From assembly GCF_025947185.1 (NCBI RefSeq), contig NZ_CP110001.1, positions 3,038,001-3,102,000 on the forward strand: 64,000 nucleotides of DNA, in the 5' to 3' direction. Position 1 is the first letter of the stretch; each line of letters opens with the position of its first letter. The translations under genes and the position numbers were made by a program. This DNA is from Flavobacterium sp. N2038 (GTDB lineage Bacteria; Bacteroidota; Bacteroidia; Flavobacteriales; Flavobacteriaceae). Shown piece by piece: positions 25,913 to 33,676 of the stretch. Below the pieces are notes generated by a model, which ran no database searches, was not told where the DNA came from, and saw nothing but the letters and a program-made list of their open reading frames with translations.

Positions 25913-27937
25913 TTAGTTTACCAGAACTTTTAACTGAATGTATTTTTGCAGATCCTTAAAATCATGCCCTTTTCCTTTCATCGATTTAATAAAAGAAGGC
26001 GTAGTGCCCGTAGCTTTAGCTCCAACAATATCTTCAATATCCAGATTGGTAAAACCAAGGTCTCTATATTGCTGAATTAAATCTGATGTTATATTTTGTG
26101 ATTTTAAAGCAAACAGATCTTCTGCTCTGATATCTTTAAATCCCGATTTTTTAAAACTGTTTACATATTCCGGTGTAATATTTAATGACTTTAAAGCCAT
26201 TAAATCACTATTAGAAAGATCATTATACCCTAGTTTTTTAAAGGAATCAATAAATGCCTGATCAATATTTAATGATTTAAAGGCAATAATATCATCGTTA
26301 GAATCTTTTTCATCATTGTTATCCTCAGTACTCTTAACTTTATTCTTTTTGCCTTCGTTAGTAGCATTATGGAAATCAGCTATATATTTCCCATCAATGC
26401 CCTGAGATTTTAAGGCAATAATTTTATCAGGACTAACATCCTTATAGCCTGCTTTGCGAATTTCATCAATATAAGCTTTATCAATTCCCAATGCTTTAAA
26501 AGGAATCAGATTATCTAAACTAATATCTGTCATGGCCTGTTTAATCGATGTGATATAAGCCTCATTAATATCTAGTGCTGCAAGAGGAATAAGTTGATCT
26601 TTATCCAGATTAGTATACCCTTGCTTTTTAAGCATTTGTACATAAGATTGTTTAATATTTATCATATAAAAAACAACAAGGTCGCTTTTTTCTGAAAGGA
26701 CAATGCCTTCTTTTTGCATCGCAGCGCTGTACTCTTTATTACCAGTAAACTTGTAGGTTCCCATGCCCTTGTCTCCTTCAAATTTACCTGTAAAAGACAT
26801 TGTTCCTGCCTCACGTGTTGCAGTAAATTCACCTTGCTTTTCTCTTGGAAGACTGGAAAATTCGCTTAACTGAAAAGTATTTGAAGAAGTACTGTTCTCA
26901 TCGCTTTTGAATTGGATGTTTACAGCAGTACCTTTAATAGTAGCAAACCAATTGCCTTCTGTTTTCATTTCGCTGTGAATTTCAGCGTGCTGTTCCGGTT
27001 TTTCTTTAGAACTAAGCGTTTGACTTTGTGCTGCCGGTTGATTAAAAAGGCACACAAATAACACCATAATCGGTAACAGGAAAAAATATTTCCAGGTGGT
27101 GTTTACATTTGATTTTTTTGAGTTCATCATGATGATTCGTTTTTTTAAAAGTGATTGATTATAATTGGTAGTGAGACTCAAAGGAAATTGGGGTGCTGCT
27201 ACTTTAAGCAGGCTAAACTGGTAACTTTCTCTTTCAACAGTATGTTGCTGCAGCATTTTGTCATCTGTCAAAAATTCCAGATTAATTTCCAAGGCTTTTC
27301 TCCATTGCCATGCAAAAGGATTAAACCACTGAAAGATAAGAACTAACTCGGCAAGCAAAAGATCAACCGTATGTTTTTGCTCAATATGAATTTTCTCATG
27401 CTGCAAAATCTGGTCGTAGGTTTCCCATTCGTATTTTTCAGGATTAATGAAAATATTATTAGCAAAAGAACATGGTGCTTTGTCTCCCGTTATCTCAACA
27501 ATACGGAATTTTCCATCCTGAATAACAGAACCTGAATATGCTCTGTAAACCAAGATTACAATTTGCATTAAAAAGTTGAGCCCAAAAATTAGCACACCAA
27601 ACCAATACAAATAAACCAAGAACTGACTAACTGTTTCAATATTGACAATCTGTTTGGTCTCTTCGGTAAATACAGGCTCAACGGTCTGTTCCTTCGATTG
27701 TATTGCTGTAGTTTTTTCAATTGGTGTTTTAGAAATTTCAATGTGCTTTTTCTCAGAAACTTCTCTTAATGAAAATTGCTGAGGAACCGGAACCAAAGGC
27801 AAAATAAAAGCCAGCACCATACAGAAAAGCAATACAAATCTGTTTAGGTGAAAAAAAGTTTCTTTTTGCAACAACAGCTTGTAAAACACAAGACAGGCAG
27901 AAAGAACCAAAGCTGTATACAAAATATAAGGTATCAT
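25913..27937 (-). CDS. blaR1: BlaR1/MecR1-type M56 sensor metallopeptidase with C-terminal repeats
   Basis: A 674-residue membrane peptidase. Four hydrophobic segments (the N-terminal pair, about residues 105-130, and about 285-300) surround the zinc site HEKIH at residues 180-184 in the long cytoplasmic loop. In BlaR1 proteins this domain, when triggered, causes loss of the BlaI repressor. There is no penicillin-binding sensor domain; residues 310-410 read like a beta-sandwich and about 415-665 are roughly eight imperfect units of 25-30 residues (pattern LxxLxIxxxYIxxxKxxGYxDLxxDxL). Ligand is unknown. It overlaps blaI by 4 bases (27934-27937). Confidence 0.9.
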   Translation of the reverse strand: MIPYILYTALVLSACLVFYKLLLQKETFFHLNRFVLLFCMVLAFILPLVPVPQQFSLREVSEKKHIEISKTPIEKTTAIQSKEQTVEPVFTEETKQIVNIETVSQFLVYLYWFGVLIFGLNFLMQIVILVYRAYSGSVIQDGKFRIVEITGDKAPCSFANNIFINPEKYEWETYDQILQHEKIHIEQKHTVDLLLAELVLIFQWFNPFAWQWRKALEINLEFLTDDKMLQQHTVERESYQFSLLKVAAPQFPLSLTTNYNQSLLKKRIIMMNSKKSNVNTTWKYFFLLPIMVLFVCLFNQPAAQSQTLSSKEKPEQHAEIHSEMKTEGNWFATIKGTAVNIQFKSDENSTSSNTFQLSEFSSLPREKQGEFTATREAGTMSFTGKFEGDKGMGTYKFTGNKEYSAAMQKEGIVLSEKSDLVVFYMINIKQSYVQMLKKQGYTNLDKDQLIPLAALDINEAYITSIKQAMTDISLDNLIPFKALGIDKAYIDEIRKAGYKDVSPDKIIALKSQGIDGKYIADFHNATNEGKKNKVKSTEDNNDEKDSNDDIIAFKSLNIDQAFIDSFKKLGYNDLSNSDLMALKSLNITPEYVNSFKKSGFKDIRAEDLFALKSQNITSDLIQQYRDLGFTNLDIEDIVGAKATGTTPSFIKSMKGKGHDFKDLQKYIQLKVLVN

Positions 27938-28296
27938 ATTTTCTCTTTTTTAATAATATTTACTATTTCGTCCAGTTCTTTCTCAGACAGCTTTTGCTCT
28001 TTTGCAAAAAAAGCAAGCATTCTCGGATACGAATTATCAAAATACTGGCTCACAACATCTTTCAATGCAAACTGCTGGTATTCTTCTTTACTGACTACAG
28101 GAAAATAACAATTCATATTTCCGGCAGTTTCATGATTCAGAAAACCTTTCTCTTCTAATATCTTTACGATTGTCGCCACACTATTATAATGCGGTTTAGG
28201 ATCTGGCAATAATGGAATAATATCTCTAATAAAAGCTTTGTTTAAATCCCAGAACACCTGCATAATTTGTTCTTCTCTTTTTGCTAACTTAATCAT
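27934..28296 (-). CDS. blaI: BlaI/MecI/CopY-family transcriptional repressor
   Basis: A 120-residue winged-helix repressor. KREEQIMQVFWDLNKAFIRD is the first helix pair, HYNSVATIVKILEEKGFLNH is the recognition helix with the family's typical N-S-V-A-T-I motif, and the C-terminal helices QYFDNSYPRMLAFFAKEQKL serve dimerisation and contain the region usually cleaved. It is the first gene of a two-gene unit with blaR1 (4-base overlap). Strong dyad sequences directly upstream are its probable autoregulatory operator. Confidence 0.93.
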   Translation of the reverse strand: MIKLAKREEQIMQVFWDLNKAFIRDIIPLLPDPKPHYNSVATIVKILEEKGFLNHETAGNMNCYFPVVSKEEYQQFALKDVVSQYFDNSYPRMLAFFAKEQKLSEKELDEIVNIIKKEKI

Positions 28297-28321
28297 AGTT
28301 TGAAAATTTTAGTGCAAGATA

Positions 28322-28382
28322 CTACTAATTAATTAGTAGACAAACTAATTTGTTAGTAATTTAACTAACGTATTAGTTTGTC
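28322..28382. promoter_or_regulatory. Probable BlaI operator cluster
   Basis: Three dyads lie 25-86 bases upstream of blaI. CTACTAATTAATTAGTAG (28322-28339) is a perfect palindrome. GACAAACTAAT (28339-28349) faces ATTAGTTTGTC (28372-28382), and nested between them GTTAGT (28352-28357) faces ACTAAC (28364-28369). All are built from the half-site ACTAA(T/C). The remaining 250 bases up to the Crp-like gene show nothing further recognisable. Confidence 0.75.
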
Positions 28383-28635
28383 TGTAAAGTTTTAATACCA
28401 TTATTTTCACCATCAAAAAACACAAACAACTAAAAACCAACACATTAAACACAAATCTTAATCATCAAGCAAAGTCAAAATTTATACCTTTTAAAACCTA
28501 ACATTTATCATGTTTTTTGTTCCTGCAAATGCATTTCTTTGGTGCGAAATTTAAAATATGCTCTTTTTCATAACAGAAAACAGCTCAATTTTAATCCAAA
28601 AACAAATCTTTTTAATGTATTAGTTGTTTACAAAA

Positions 28636-29232
28636 ATGCATATTGATACTGATTTACTTTATACCTGGGGTGCAGTTGCAAAAAAACTCCCTAAAAACAC
28701 GATCATCTTTTACGAGAATGATTCGCCTCTCTATTTCTATCAAATTCTGGAAGGTTCGGTAAAGATGATTTACACCAATGAAGACGGTAAAGATTTAACA
28801 CTTGGAATTTTTTCAGCAGGAAACAGTTTTGGTGAACCTCCGCTTTTTATTGGTCAGCCCTACCCTGCCTCAGCAATAGCTCAGACAGATTGCGTGATAT
28901 TAAAACTCTCTAAATCTAATTTTTTTTCCTGCCTGGCAGAAAATCCGGAAATACAAACAAGTGTGCTAAAGCTGTTTGCCTGGAAAATTTACAATAAAAT
29001 TATTTTTTCTAAAAATATCATAAACCATAAACCCGAATATCGCATTCAGTCTTTTCTCGATAACCTAAAAAAACAACACAATATAAATGCTACTGCAAAA
29101 ATGAAAATTCCGTACACAAGACAGGAGATTGCAGATTTTACAGGTTTACGTGTCGAAACCGTTATTCGAACACTTTCTCTTATGTGCAAGAATAAAAAAA
29201 TTGAAATTATTGATCATAAATTATTCTACTAA
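28636..29232 (+). CDS. Crp/Fnr-family transcriptional regulator
   Basis: A 198-residue regulator. The ATG at 28636 is preferred over a TTG 12 bases upstream. Residues 15-125 are the cyclic-nucleotide-binding-like beta-roll (GNSFGEPPLFIGQPYPASAI), followed by the long dimer helix and a winged helix with TRQEIADFTGLRVETVIRTL. The recognition segment VETVIR keeps the Glu and Arg of FNR (VETISR) but has Ile where FNR has Ser. There are no N-terminal cysteines for an FNR-type iron-sulfur cluster, so sensing would be by heme, NO or another ligand, as in DNR or HcpR types. The neighbourhood (hemoglobin, copper uptake, NrdDG, RIC) suggests it controls the low-oxygen/NO response. Confidence 0.88.
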   Translation: MHIDTDLLYTWGAVAKKLPKNTIIFYENDSPLYFYQILEGSVKMIYTNEDGKDLTLGIFSAGNSFGEPPLFIGQPYPASAIAQTDCVILKLSKSNFFSCLAENPEIQTSVLKLFAWKIYNKIIFSKNIINHKPEYRIQSFLDNLKKQHNINATAKMKIPYTRQEIADFTGLRVETVIRTLSLMCKNKKIEIIDHKLFY

Positions 29233-29243
29233 TCTGCAAACAT

Positions 29244-29289
29244 TATGATTTTGGTCATACTTTATAAAATACTTTTACGTTTACCTTTG
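29244..29289 (+). promoter_or_regulatory. FNR-like box and -7 element facing a very short transcript
   Basis: TATGAT-TTTG-GTCATA (29244-29259) matches the two perfect boxes of this window with one mismatch. TACCTTTG, a perfect TAnnTTTG -7 element, lies at 29282-29289, with centres 34 bp apart. The start would fall near 29293. Confidence 0.55.
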
Positions 29290-29292
29290 ACA

Positions 29293-29370
29293 AGGTTAAA
29301 AAGTAAATTATTAATTCAGTTCTAATAGTTTTAAATTAAAAACGGGAACCATTTGAGTTCCCGTTTTATT
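29293..29370 (+). ncRNA. Candidate low-oxygen-induced small RNA of about 75 nt
   Basis: The predicted promoter just upstream has no coding frame to serve. The only downstream element on this strand is the terminator at 29339-29367, beyond which genes are convergent. The predicted RNA has a single-stranded AU-rich 5' part of about 45 nt and a terminator hairpin. This is inferred from promoter and terminator alone. Alternatives are a spurious promoter or an antisense end to the hemoglobin transcript. Confidence 0.4.
29339..29369. terminator. Bidirectional intrinsic terminator
   Basis: AAAACGGGAAC (29339-29349) pairs perfectly with GTTCCCGTTTT (29357-29367), a GC-rich 11-bp stem with A and T tracts on either side. 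It lies between the convergent Crp-like and hemoglobin genes. Confidence 0.88.
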
Positions 29371-29741
29371 TAACTGATTACTTTGTTCATCATTAGTTTT
29401 GAAATGTTGGTTGCCCTCACCTTTACTTCGTTTGCTTTCTCTCCTTCAAACAAATCATCAACCGTTTTTTTCCACAATTTTGTCCAGTGCTTAAAATGCG
29501 TTTCTGTCAAAGTACTTTTCTGATTTAAGATTCTGTGTTTCATCATAGGATTTCCATCAAAATTTCCGGCATGAAAAAGAATATTATCCCAGAAATCATA
29601 CATTATCGGTAAATGTTTTTCCCAGTTTACACTCGCTGTTTCTGTAAATAAATACCCAATAATGGGATCAGCCTTAACTTTTAAATAAAAAGCATCAACC
29701 AATAGTGCTATGTCCTTTTTATTTTTGATATCTGTTTTCAT
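29370..29741 (-). CDS. Group III truncated hemoglobin
   Basis: A 123-residue heme protein of the 2-over-2 globin class. VDAFYLKVKADPIIGYLFTE is the B-C region, HLPIMYDFWDNILF the D-E region, and HFKHWTKLW carries the proximal His with the HFxxW pattern of group III. These globins bind oxygen or nitric oxide and are often linked with low-oxygen growth and NO detoxification. The gene is convergent with the Crp/Fnr-like regulator and stands alone. No FNR-like box with the correct spacing is seen upstream of it. Confidence 0.9.
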   Translation of the reverse strand: MKTDIKNKKDIALLVDAFYLKVKADPIIGYLFTETASVNWEKHLPIMYDFWDNILFHAGNFDGNPMMKHRILNQKSTLTETHFKHWTKLWKKTVDDLFEGEKANEVKVRATNISKLMMNKVIS

Positions 29742-29841
29742 AATAAACTACATTATTAACAAAGCAGCAAGATGTTTTTTATCGTATTTCTAACCAGAAT
29801 GATAATTCAAATCACAATCTGCCAAAGTCAATAAACTAGCG

Positions 29842-29849
29842 TATCTTTG
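29842..29849 (+). promoter_or_regulatory. Perfect -7 box upstream of the copper-uptake genes
   Basis: TATCTTTG matches TAnnTTTG exactly but has no clear -33 element. It may be a second, FNR-independent promoter for the genes starting at 29956. Confidence 0.35.
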
Positions 29850-29891
29850 CTAAACAACAGAACAAAATTCCAGAAGTTATATTTCTTAAAG

Positions 29892-29936
29892 TATGATCAA
29901 AATCATATAGTAAAATAAAAATTCAAGGTATCTTCG
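29892..29936 (+). promoter_or_regulatory. FNR-like box and -7 element driving the copper-uptake genes
   Basis: TATGAT-CAAA-ATCATA (29892-29907) is a perfect inverted repeat. TATCTTCG (29929-29936), one mismatch from TAnnTTTG, lies 33 bp downstream centre to centre. This arrangement places the box near -41, as in class II activation by Crp/Fnr proteins. Confidence 0.7.
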
Positions 29937-29955
29937 TACCCTCAAAATACAGGTA

Positions 29956-30327
29956 ATGAAATTTTGTGTTCACATATTCCTTTTCTCTTTGGTATTCAGA
30001 CCAGCGTTTCCGTTTTTGGATTACGTTCTGAATTATCAATATATCGCAACGGAATTATGTGAAAACAAAACTAAGCCGCAACTTGGCTGTAACGGTAAAT
30101 GTCACTTAAAGAAAGAATTGATTAAAGCGTATAAAAATGAAACGCCTTCTTCTAATGATAAAAAAAGTGAAACAACAGAAACCGTGGTGCTTTTTATGGT
30201 AAAAATTCCCGTTTTTACTTTTGAAAAAAATCCGGAATCAATTCTGCAGATCAATTCTGTATACCAAAATCTATACTCCCATTTAGATACCGCATCTGTA
30301 TTTCGTCCGCCTATTTTCAGCTGTTAA
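29956..30327 (+). CDS. Small exported protein of a copper-uptake locus
   Basis: A 123-residue protein with an N-terminal hydrophobic segment MKFCVHIFLFSLVFRPAFPF. CNGKCHLKKEL and ATELCENKTK give a Cys/His-bearing segment that could bind copper. It ends SVFRPPIFSC, the same type of C-terminus as the small protein of the metal-efflux operon. It is the first gene after the FNR-like promoter and precedes a Met/His-containing lipoprotein and a copper-type TonB receptor. Exact function unknown; an accessory role in copper handling is inferred from context. Confidence 0.68.
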   Translation: MKFCVHIFLFSLVFRPAFPFLDYVLNYQYIATELCENKTKPQLGCNGKCHLKKELIKAYKNETPSSNDKKSETTETVVLFMVKIPVFTFEKNPESILQINSVYQNLYSHLDTASVFRPPIFSC

Positions 30328-30405
30328 TTTTTCTATTTTTTTAATTCTCTGTTATCCGAAAATATTCGGCAGAGACTCTATTACCATTATTTAAATTAAA
30401 ACTTC

Positions 30406-31257
30406 ATGAAAATTTTAAAATATACAGCACTGCTATTGGCAGCAATTACATTCTATTCTTGTTCTTCTGATAACGACTCATCATCTGAAATTCCGGCAGA
30501 TGAAACCATCGGGCTTCAAAAAATTCAGGAAATCGCAAACGACACTCATACTATCGAATTGTATTCTGCAACTGGCGCTTTGGTTCAGGGCTATAACCAC
30601 ATCTCATTAAGAATAAAAGACAAAAAAAACAATACTTATGTTACAGATGCTAAAGTAGACTGGACACCCCTGATGCATATGACTATGATGCAGCATTCTT
30701 GTCCAAAAACAGCAGTAAATAAAGCATCTAATAAAAAAACGATATACGAAGGTGATATCATTTTTCAGATGGCACAGAATGAAAAAGAGTATTGGGATCT
30801 CACTTTTACTTATACCATCAATAACGTTTCTTACACAGCAGTAGATAAAATAGTAGTTCCGGCTTTTGCAAAACGTACTGTAAGTTCATTTAGCGATACA
30901 GCAGGCAACCGCTATGTAATTGCTTACATTGCCCCTGCTACGCCAAAAGTGGCTATAAATGATATGACTGTTGCAATTTATAAAATGCAGGATATGATGA
31001 CATTTAATGTCGTTAATAATTTTAAAGTAAAAATTGATCCAAGAATGCCAAGTATGGGAAATCACGGTTCCCCAAATAATACCGATTTACTACAATCTGA
31101 AGCTGGCGGACTATATAAGGGAAAACTTTCTTTGACCATGACCGGATATTGGAAAATAAATCTTCAGGTTCTAAATGCAACTAATGAAGTTCTTAAAGGA
31201 GAAGCTGTAACTACAGAAAACACAGCCAGCAGTCTTTATTTTGAGATTGAATTTTAA
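30406..31257 (+). CDS. Met/His-containing lipoprotein, probable copper-binding
   Basis: A 283-residue lipoprotein: MKILKYTALLLAAITFYSC, lipidated at Cys19. Two tandem beta-sandwich halves follow. The first contains DWTPLMHMTMMQHSCP and the second contains DPRMPSMGNHGSPNNTDL followed by GLYKGKLSLTMTGYWKINLQ, the pattern of FixH/YtkA-like and CopC-like domains. The Met- and His-rich loops are typical copper(I)/copper(II) ligands. It lies 78 bases after the small exported protein and upstream of the TonB receptor, so it is probably a surface or periplasmic copper-binding partner of the receptor. The copper assignment rests on motifs and context. Confidence 0.72.
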   Translation: MKILKYTALLLAAITFYSCSSDNDSSSEIPADETIGLQKIQEIANDTHTIELYSATGALVQGYNHISLRIKDKKNNTYVTDAKVDWTPLMHMTMMQHSCPKTAVNKASNKKTIYEGDIIFQMAQNEKEYWDLTFTYTINNVSYTAVDKIVVPAFAKRTVSSFSDTAGNRYVIAYIAPATPKVAINDMTVAIYKMQDMMTFNVVNNFKVKIDPRMPSMGNHGSPNNTDLLQSEAGGLYKGKLSLTMTGYWKINLQVLNATNEVLKGEAVTTENTASSLYFEIEF

Positions 31258-31274
31258 GTACTAAAATAGTAATG

Positions 31275-31465
31275 AGAAAGAGACGGCTTCCACTGCTACC
31301 GTGTGGACATAAATATTATAAATCAAATTTGAACACGAATTTCACAAATTTTAATAGCTTAACCTTGTTTGTGAAATTAATTTCACAAACAAATTAGTGA
31401 CAATTAATGTTATTAGTGTTATTTTTTATACTTATGCCCACACTGTAGCTTCGCTGTCTCTTTCT
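31275..31465. repeat. MITE-like inverted-repeat element, about 190 bp
   Basis: The left end (31275-31316, starting AGAAAGAGACGGC) and the right end (31427-31465, ending GCTGTCTCTTTCT) are imperfect inverted repeats of about 40 bases (GTGTGGACATAAATAT facing ATACTTATGCCCACAC). In the middle TTGTTTGTGAAATT faces AATTTCACAAACAA as a perfect 28-bp palindrome (31365-31392). It carries no gene and ends 13 bases before the TonB receptor start. It resembles a non-autonomous mobile or folded repeat. Confidence 0.75.
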
Positions 31466-31478
31466 TCTAATTTATCTG

Positions 31479-33476
31479 ATGATGAAAAATATAACAACAG
31501 TTTTTTTGGCTGTGTTTTCAGTAATTTGCTGGGCACAGGAGAAAGAAACCGATAGTCTTGGCTCTGTAAAACTGGATGAGATAATAGTAATCGGGAAAAA
31601 AACTTCTTTACATCAAAAACAAGTTAAATCATTGACTACAGTAGAGGATTATTTATCTCAGTCTTCAAAAGTAAATATGATCAAAAGGGGTGCTTATGCC
31701 TGGGAACCGGTGCTCAATAATATGGCAACAGAGCGCACCGTAATTACTATAGATGGCATGCGCATTTTTGGTGCCTGTACAGACAAAATGGACCCAATTA
31801 CCTCTTATGTCGAAGTTTCAAATTTAGCCGAAGCCACCGTTGCATCCGGTCAGCAGGCAAGTTGCCACGGATCGACCATTGGTGGTTCTGTCGATTTAAA
31901 ACGAAACAAATTTGATCAGAATAAAACAGGCTGGAATGGCAGTTTAAACTCAGGATTTGAAAGTAATAATCTGCAGAAAATTATTGGCGGATCATTGGGT
32001 TATAACGATACTCGTTTTTATGCGCATATTGATTTTATGCATCGTGATGCGGAAAACTACAAAGCCGGAGGCGACAAAGAAATAGCCTTTTCTCAATTTA
32101 CAAAGTATAATATTTCTGCCAATGCGGGCTATTTTATCAATAAGAAAAACTTACTTGAAGCATCGGCAATTTACGATAAAGCCAATAATGTAGGTTATCC
32201 GGCACTCCCAATGGATGTTTCTTTGGCAGAAGCCCAAATCATGTCTTTGAGTTATAAATATTTACCCGATTCTGGTGTTATTTCAAACTGGGAAACAAAA
32301 GTATACTTTAATACCATTACCCATAAAATGGATGATACCAAAAGACCCAACGTACCTATTCATATGGATATGCCCGGCTGGTCTGATACCTATGGCTTTT
32401 ACTCTAAAATTAAAGGGAGATTTGAAAATCATAACTTCCTGGCTGATTTGAATTCTTTCTACAATAAATCAATTGCAGAGATGACCATGTATCCTAAGGA
32501 TCCAAACGAGAATCTGATGTTTATGTACACCTGGCCGGATGTTCGCACCTTTTATAACGGATTAGCCTTAGAGGACAACATTGCAATTTCTGAAACAGAT
32601 CAGTTAAGAATCAGTACCAATTTGGGTTTTCATTCTAATACGGTTGCAAATGATTTTGGCTTACAGAGTTTACAGATTTTTTATCCCGATATGAAAGCTA
32701 CAAAGAATAGGTTTTTAAAAAGTTTTTCCGGAAATTATACTAAAAACATTTCACCATTTGAGTTTGGTTTTGGATTGGCTTATGCCGAAAGAGCTCCATC
32801 TGTTTCAGAAGGTTACGGCTTTTATTTGTACAACAGTAATGATTTTTACGATTATATAGGAAATCCTGATTTAAAGAATGAAAAAGCACTTGAAGGGAAC
32901 TTTTCTGTTGGTTTCAAAAAAAACAAACTGACTTCTAAAATTACTGGTTCATATTTCTATTTTTCGGACTATATTATCGGGAAAATCGATCCCAATGCGC
33001 TGCCAATGACCATTGGTGCATCGGGCGTAAAAATTTATGAAGCGATAGACCACGCCGTGATTTTTAATACCGATTTTAATCTGGAATATGCCTTTTTAGA
33101 ACACTGGCAATTAAAATCTCAGCTAACCTATAGTCTTGGTAAGGATAATGACGGAAATAATCTTCCTTTTATAAGTCCCTTTAAATATAGTGCGGGTATC
33201 AATTTTCAGAAAGAAAAATTTAATGCCGGAATTTCTGCTTTAGGAAATCTGGCTCAAAATGAATTTGCCTCCACATACGGACAAACAAGAACACCTGATT
33301 ATTTAATTTTTAATATCAATGCAGGATACGCATTCAACTGGGATAAAAATATACTAAAAGTACAATCCGGAGTCGAAAATATTTTCGACAAATATTACAC
33401 TACATACGCTGACTGGAATAAAATTCCGCGTATGGGAAGAAATGTTTTTGTAAATCTTGCCTTTAGTTTTAACTAA
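31479..33476 (+). CDS. TonB-dependent outer-membrane copper receptor (OprC/NosA-like)
   Basis: A 665-residue receptor with signal MMKNITTVFLAVFSVICWAQ, a plug domain (KLDEIIVIGKK, TERTVITIDGMRIFGACTDK, GSTIGGSVDLK) and a 22-strand barrel ending VFVNLAFSFN. The plug contains C100-TDK-M104 and the barrel contains H282-K-M284, the CxxxM/HxM set that binds copper in OprC. Receptors of this family import copper ions; NosA supplies the nitrous oxide reductase. The upstream lipoprotein and small protein, all behind an FNR-like box, suggest copper supply under low oxygen, for example to terminal oxidases or nitrous oxide reductase. A MITE-like element separates it from the lipoprotein gene and could reduce or change its expression. 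Confidence 0.85.
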   Translation: MMKNITTVFLAVFSVICWAQEKETDSLGSVKLDEIIVIGKKTSLHQKQVKSLTTVEDYLSQSSKVNMIKRGAYAWEPVLNNMATERTVITIDGMRIFGACTDKMDPITSYVEVSNLAEATVASGQQASCHGSTIGGSVDLKRNKFDQNKTGWNGSLNSGFESNNLQKIIGGSLGYNDTRFYAHIDFMHRDAENYKAGGDKEIAFSQFTKYNISANAGYFINKKNLLEASAIYDKANNVGYPALPMDVSLAEAQIMSLSYKYLPDSGVISNWETKVYFNTITHKMDDTKRPNVPIHMDMPGWSDTYGFYSKIKGRFENHNFLADLNSFYNKSIAEMTMYPKDPNENLMFMYTWPDVRTFYNGLALEDNIAISETDQLRISTNLGFHSNTVANDFGLQSLQIFYPDMKATKNRFLKSFSGNYTKNISPFEFGFGLAYAERAPSVSEGYGFYLYNSNDFYDYIGNPDLKNEKALEGNFSVGFKKNKLTSKITGSYFYFSDYIIGKIDPNALPMTIGASGVKIYEAIDHAVIFNTDFNLEYAFLEHWQLKSQLTYSLGKDNDGNNLPFISPFKYSAGINFQKEKFNAGISALGNLAQNEFASTYGQTRTPDYLIFNINAGYAFNWDKNILKVQSGVENIFDKYYTTYADWNKIPRMGRNVFVNLAFSFN

Positions 33477-33521
33477 TTATTGATCGTTTATGGGTAACCT
33501 GTAAAAATAAATTTAATACGG

Positions 33522-33566
33522 TATGATTATAATCATAGTTTAAAAAATATGATGATAATATATTTA
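33522..33566 (+). promoter_or_regulatory. FNR-like box and -7 element driving the nad-ric-nrd operon
   Basis: TATGATTATAATCATA (33522-33537) is a perfect palindrome matching TATGAT-N4-ATCATA. TATATTTA (33559-33566), one mismatch from TAnnTTTG, lies 33 bp downstream centre to centre, the same as at the copper locus. The predicted start is near 33570, about 107 bases before the chosen nadA start. Confidence 0.7.
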
Positions 33567-33676
33567 CCCTATTAATATTATATACTTAACAGTAGCCAAA
33601 TAAACGATCAATAAGACTAGAATTTTTTCTCTGCTTTATCATTTTTATGGAGCAGAGAAAATTTAAGACTAAAACC

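Noticed and set aside
29800..29814. TGATAATTCAAATCA upstream of the hemoglobin gene as a fourth FNR-like box
   Set aside because: The half-sites are seven bases apart instead of four and no -7 box lies at 33-34 bp on the minus strand.
33647..33676. Upstream ATG as start of nadA
   Set aside because: It adds ten residues not expected in the family; MDKNVLVQEI fits the usual first helix better. Not fully excluded.
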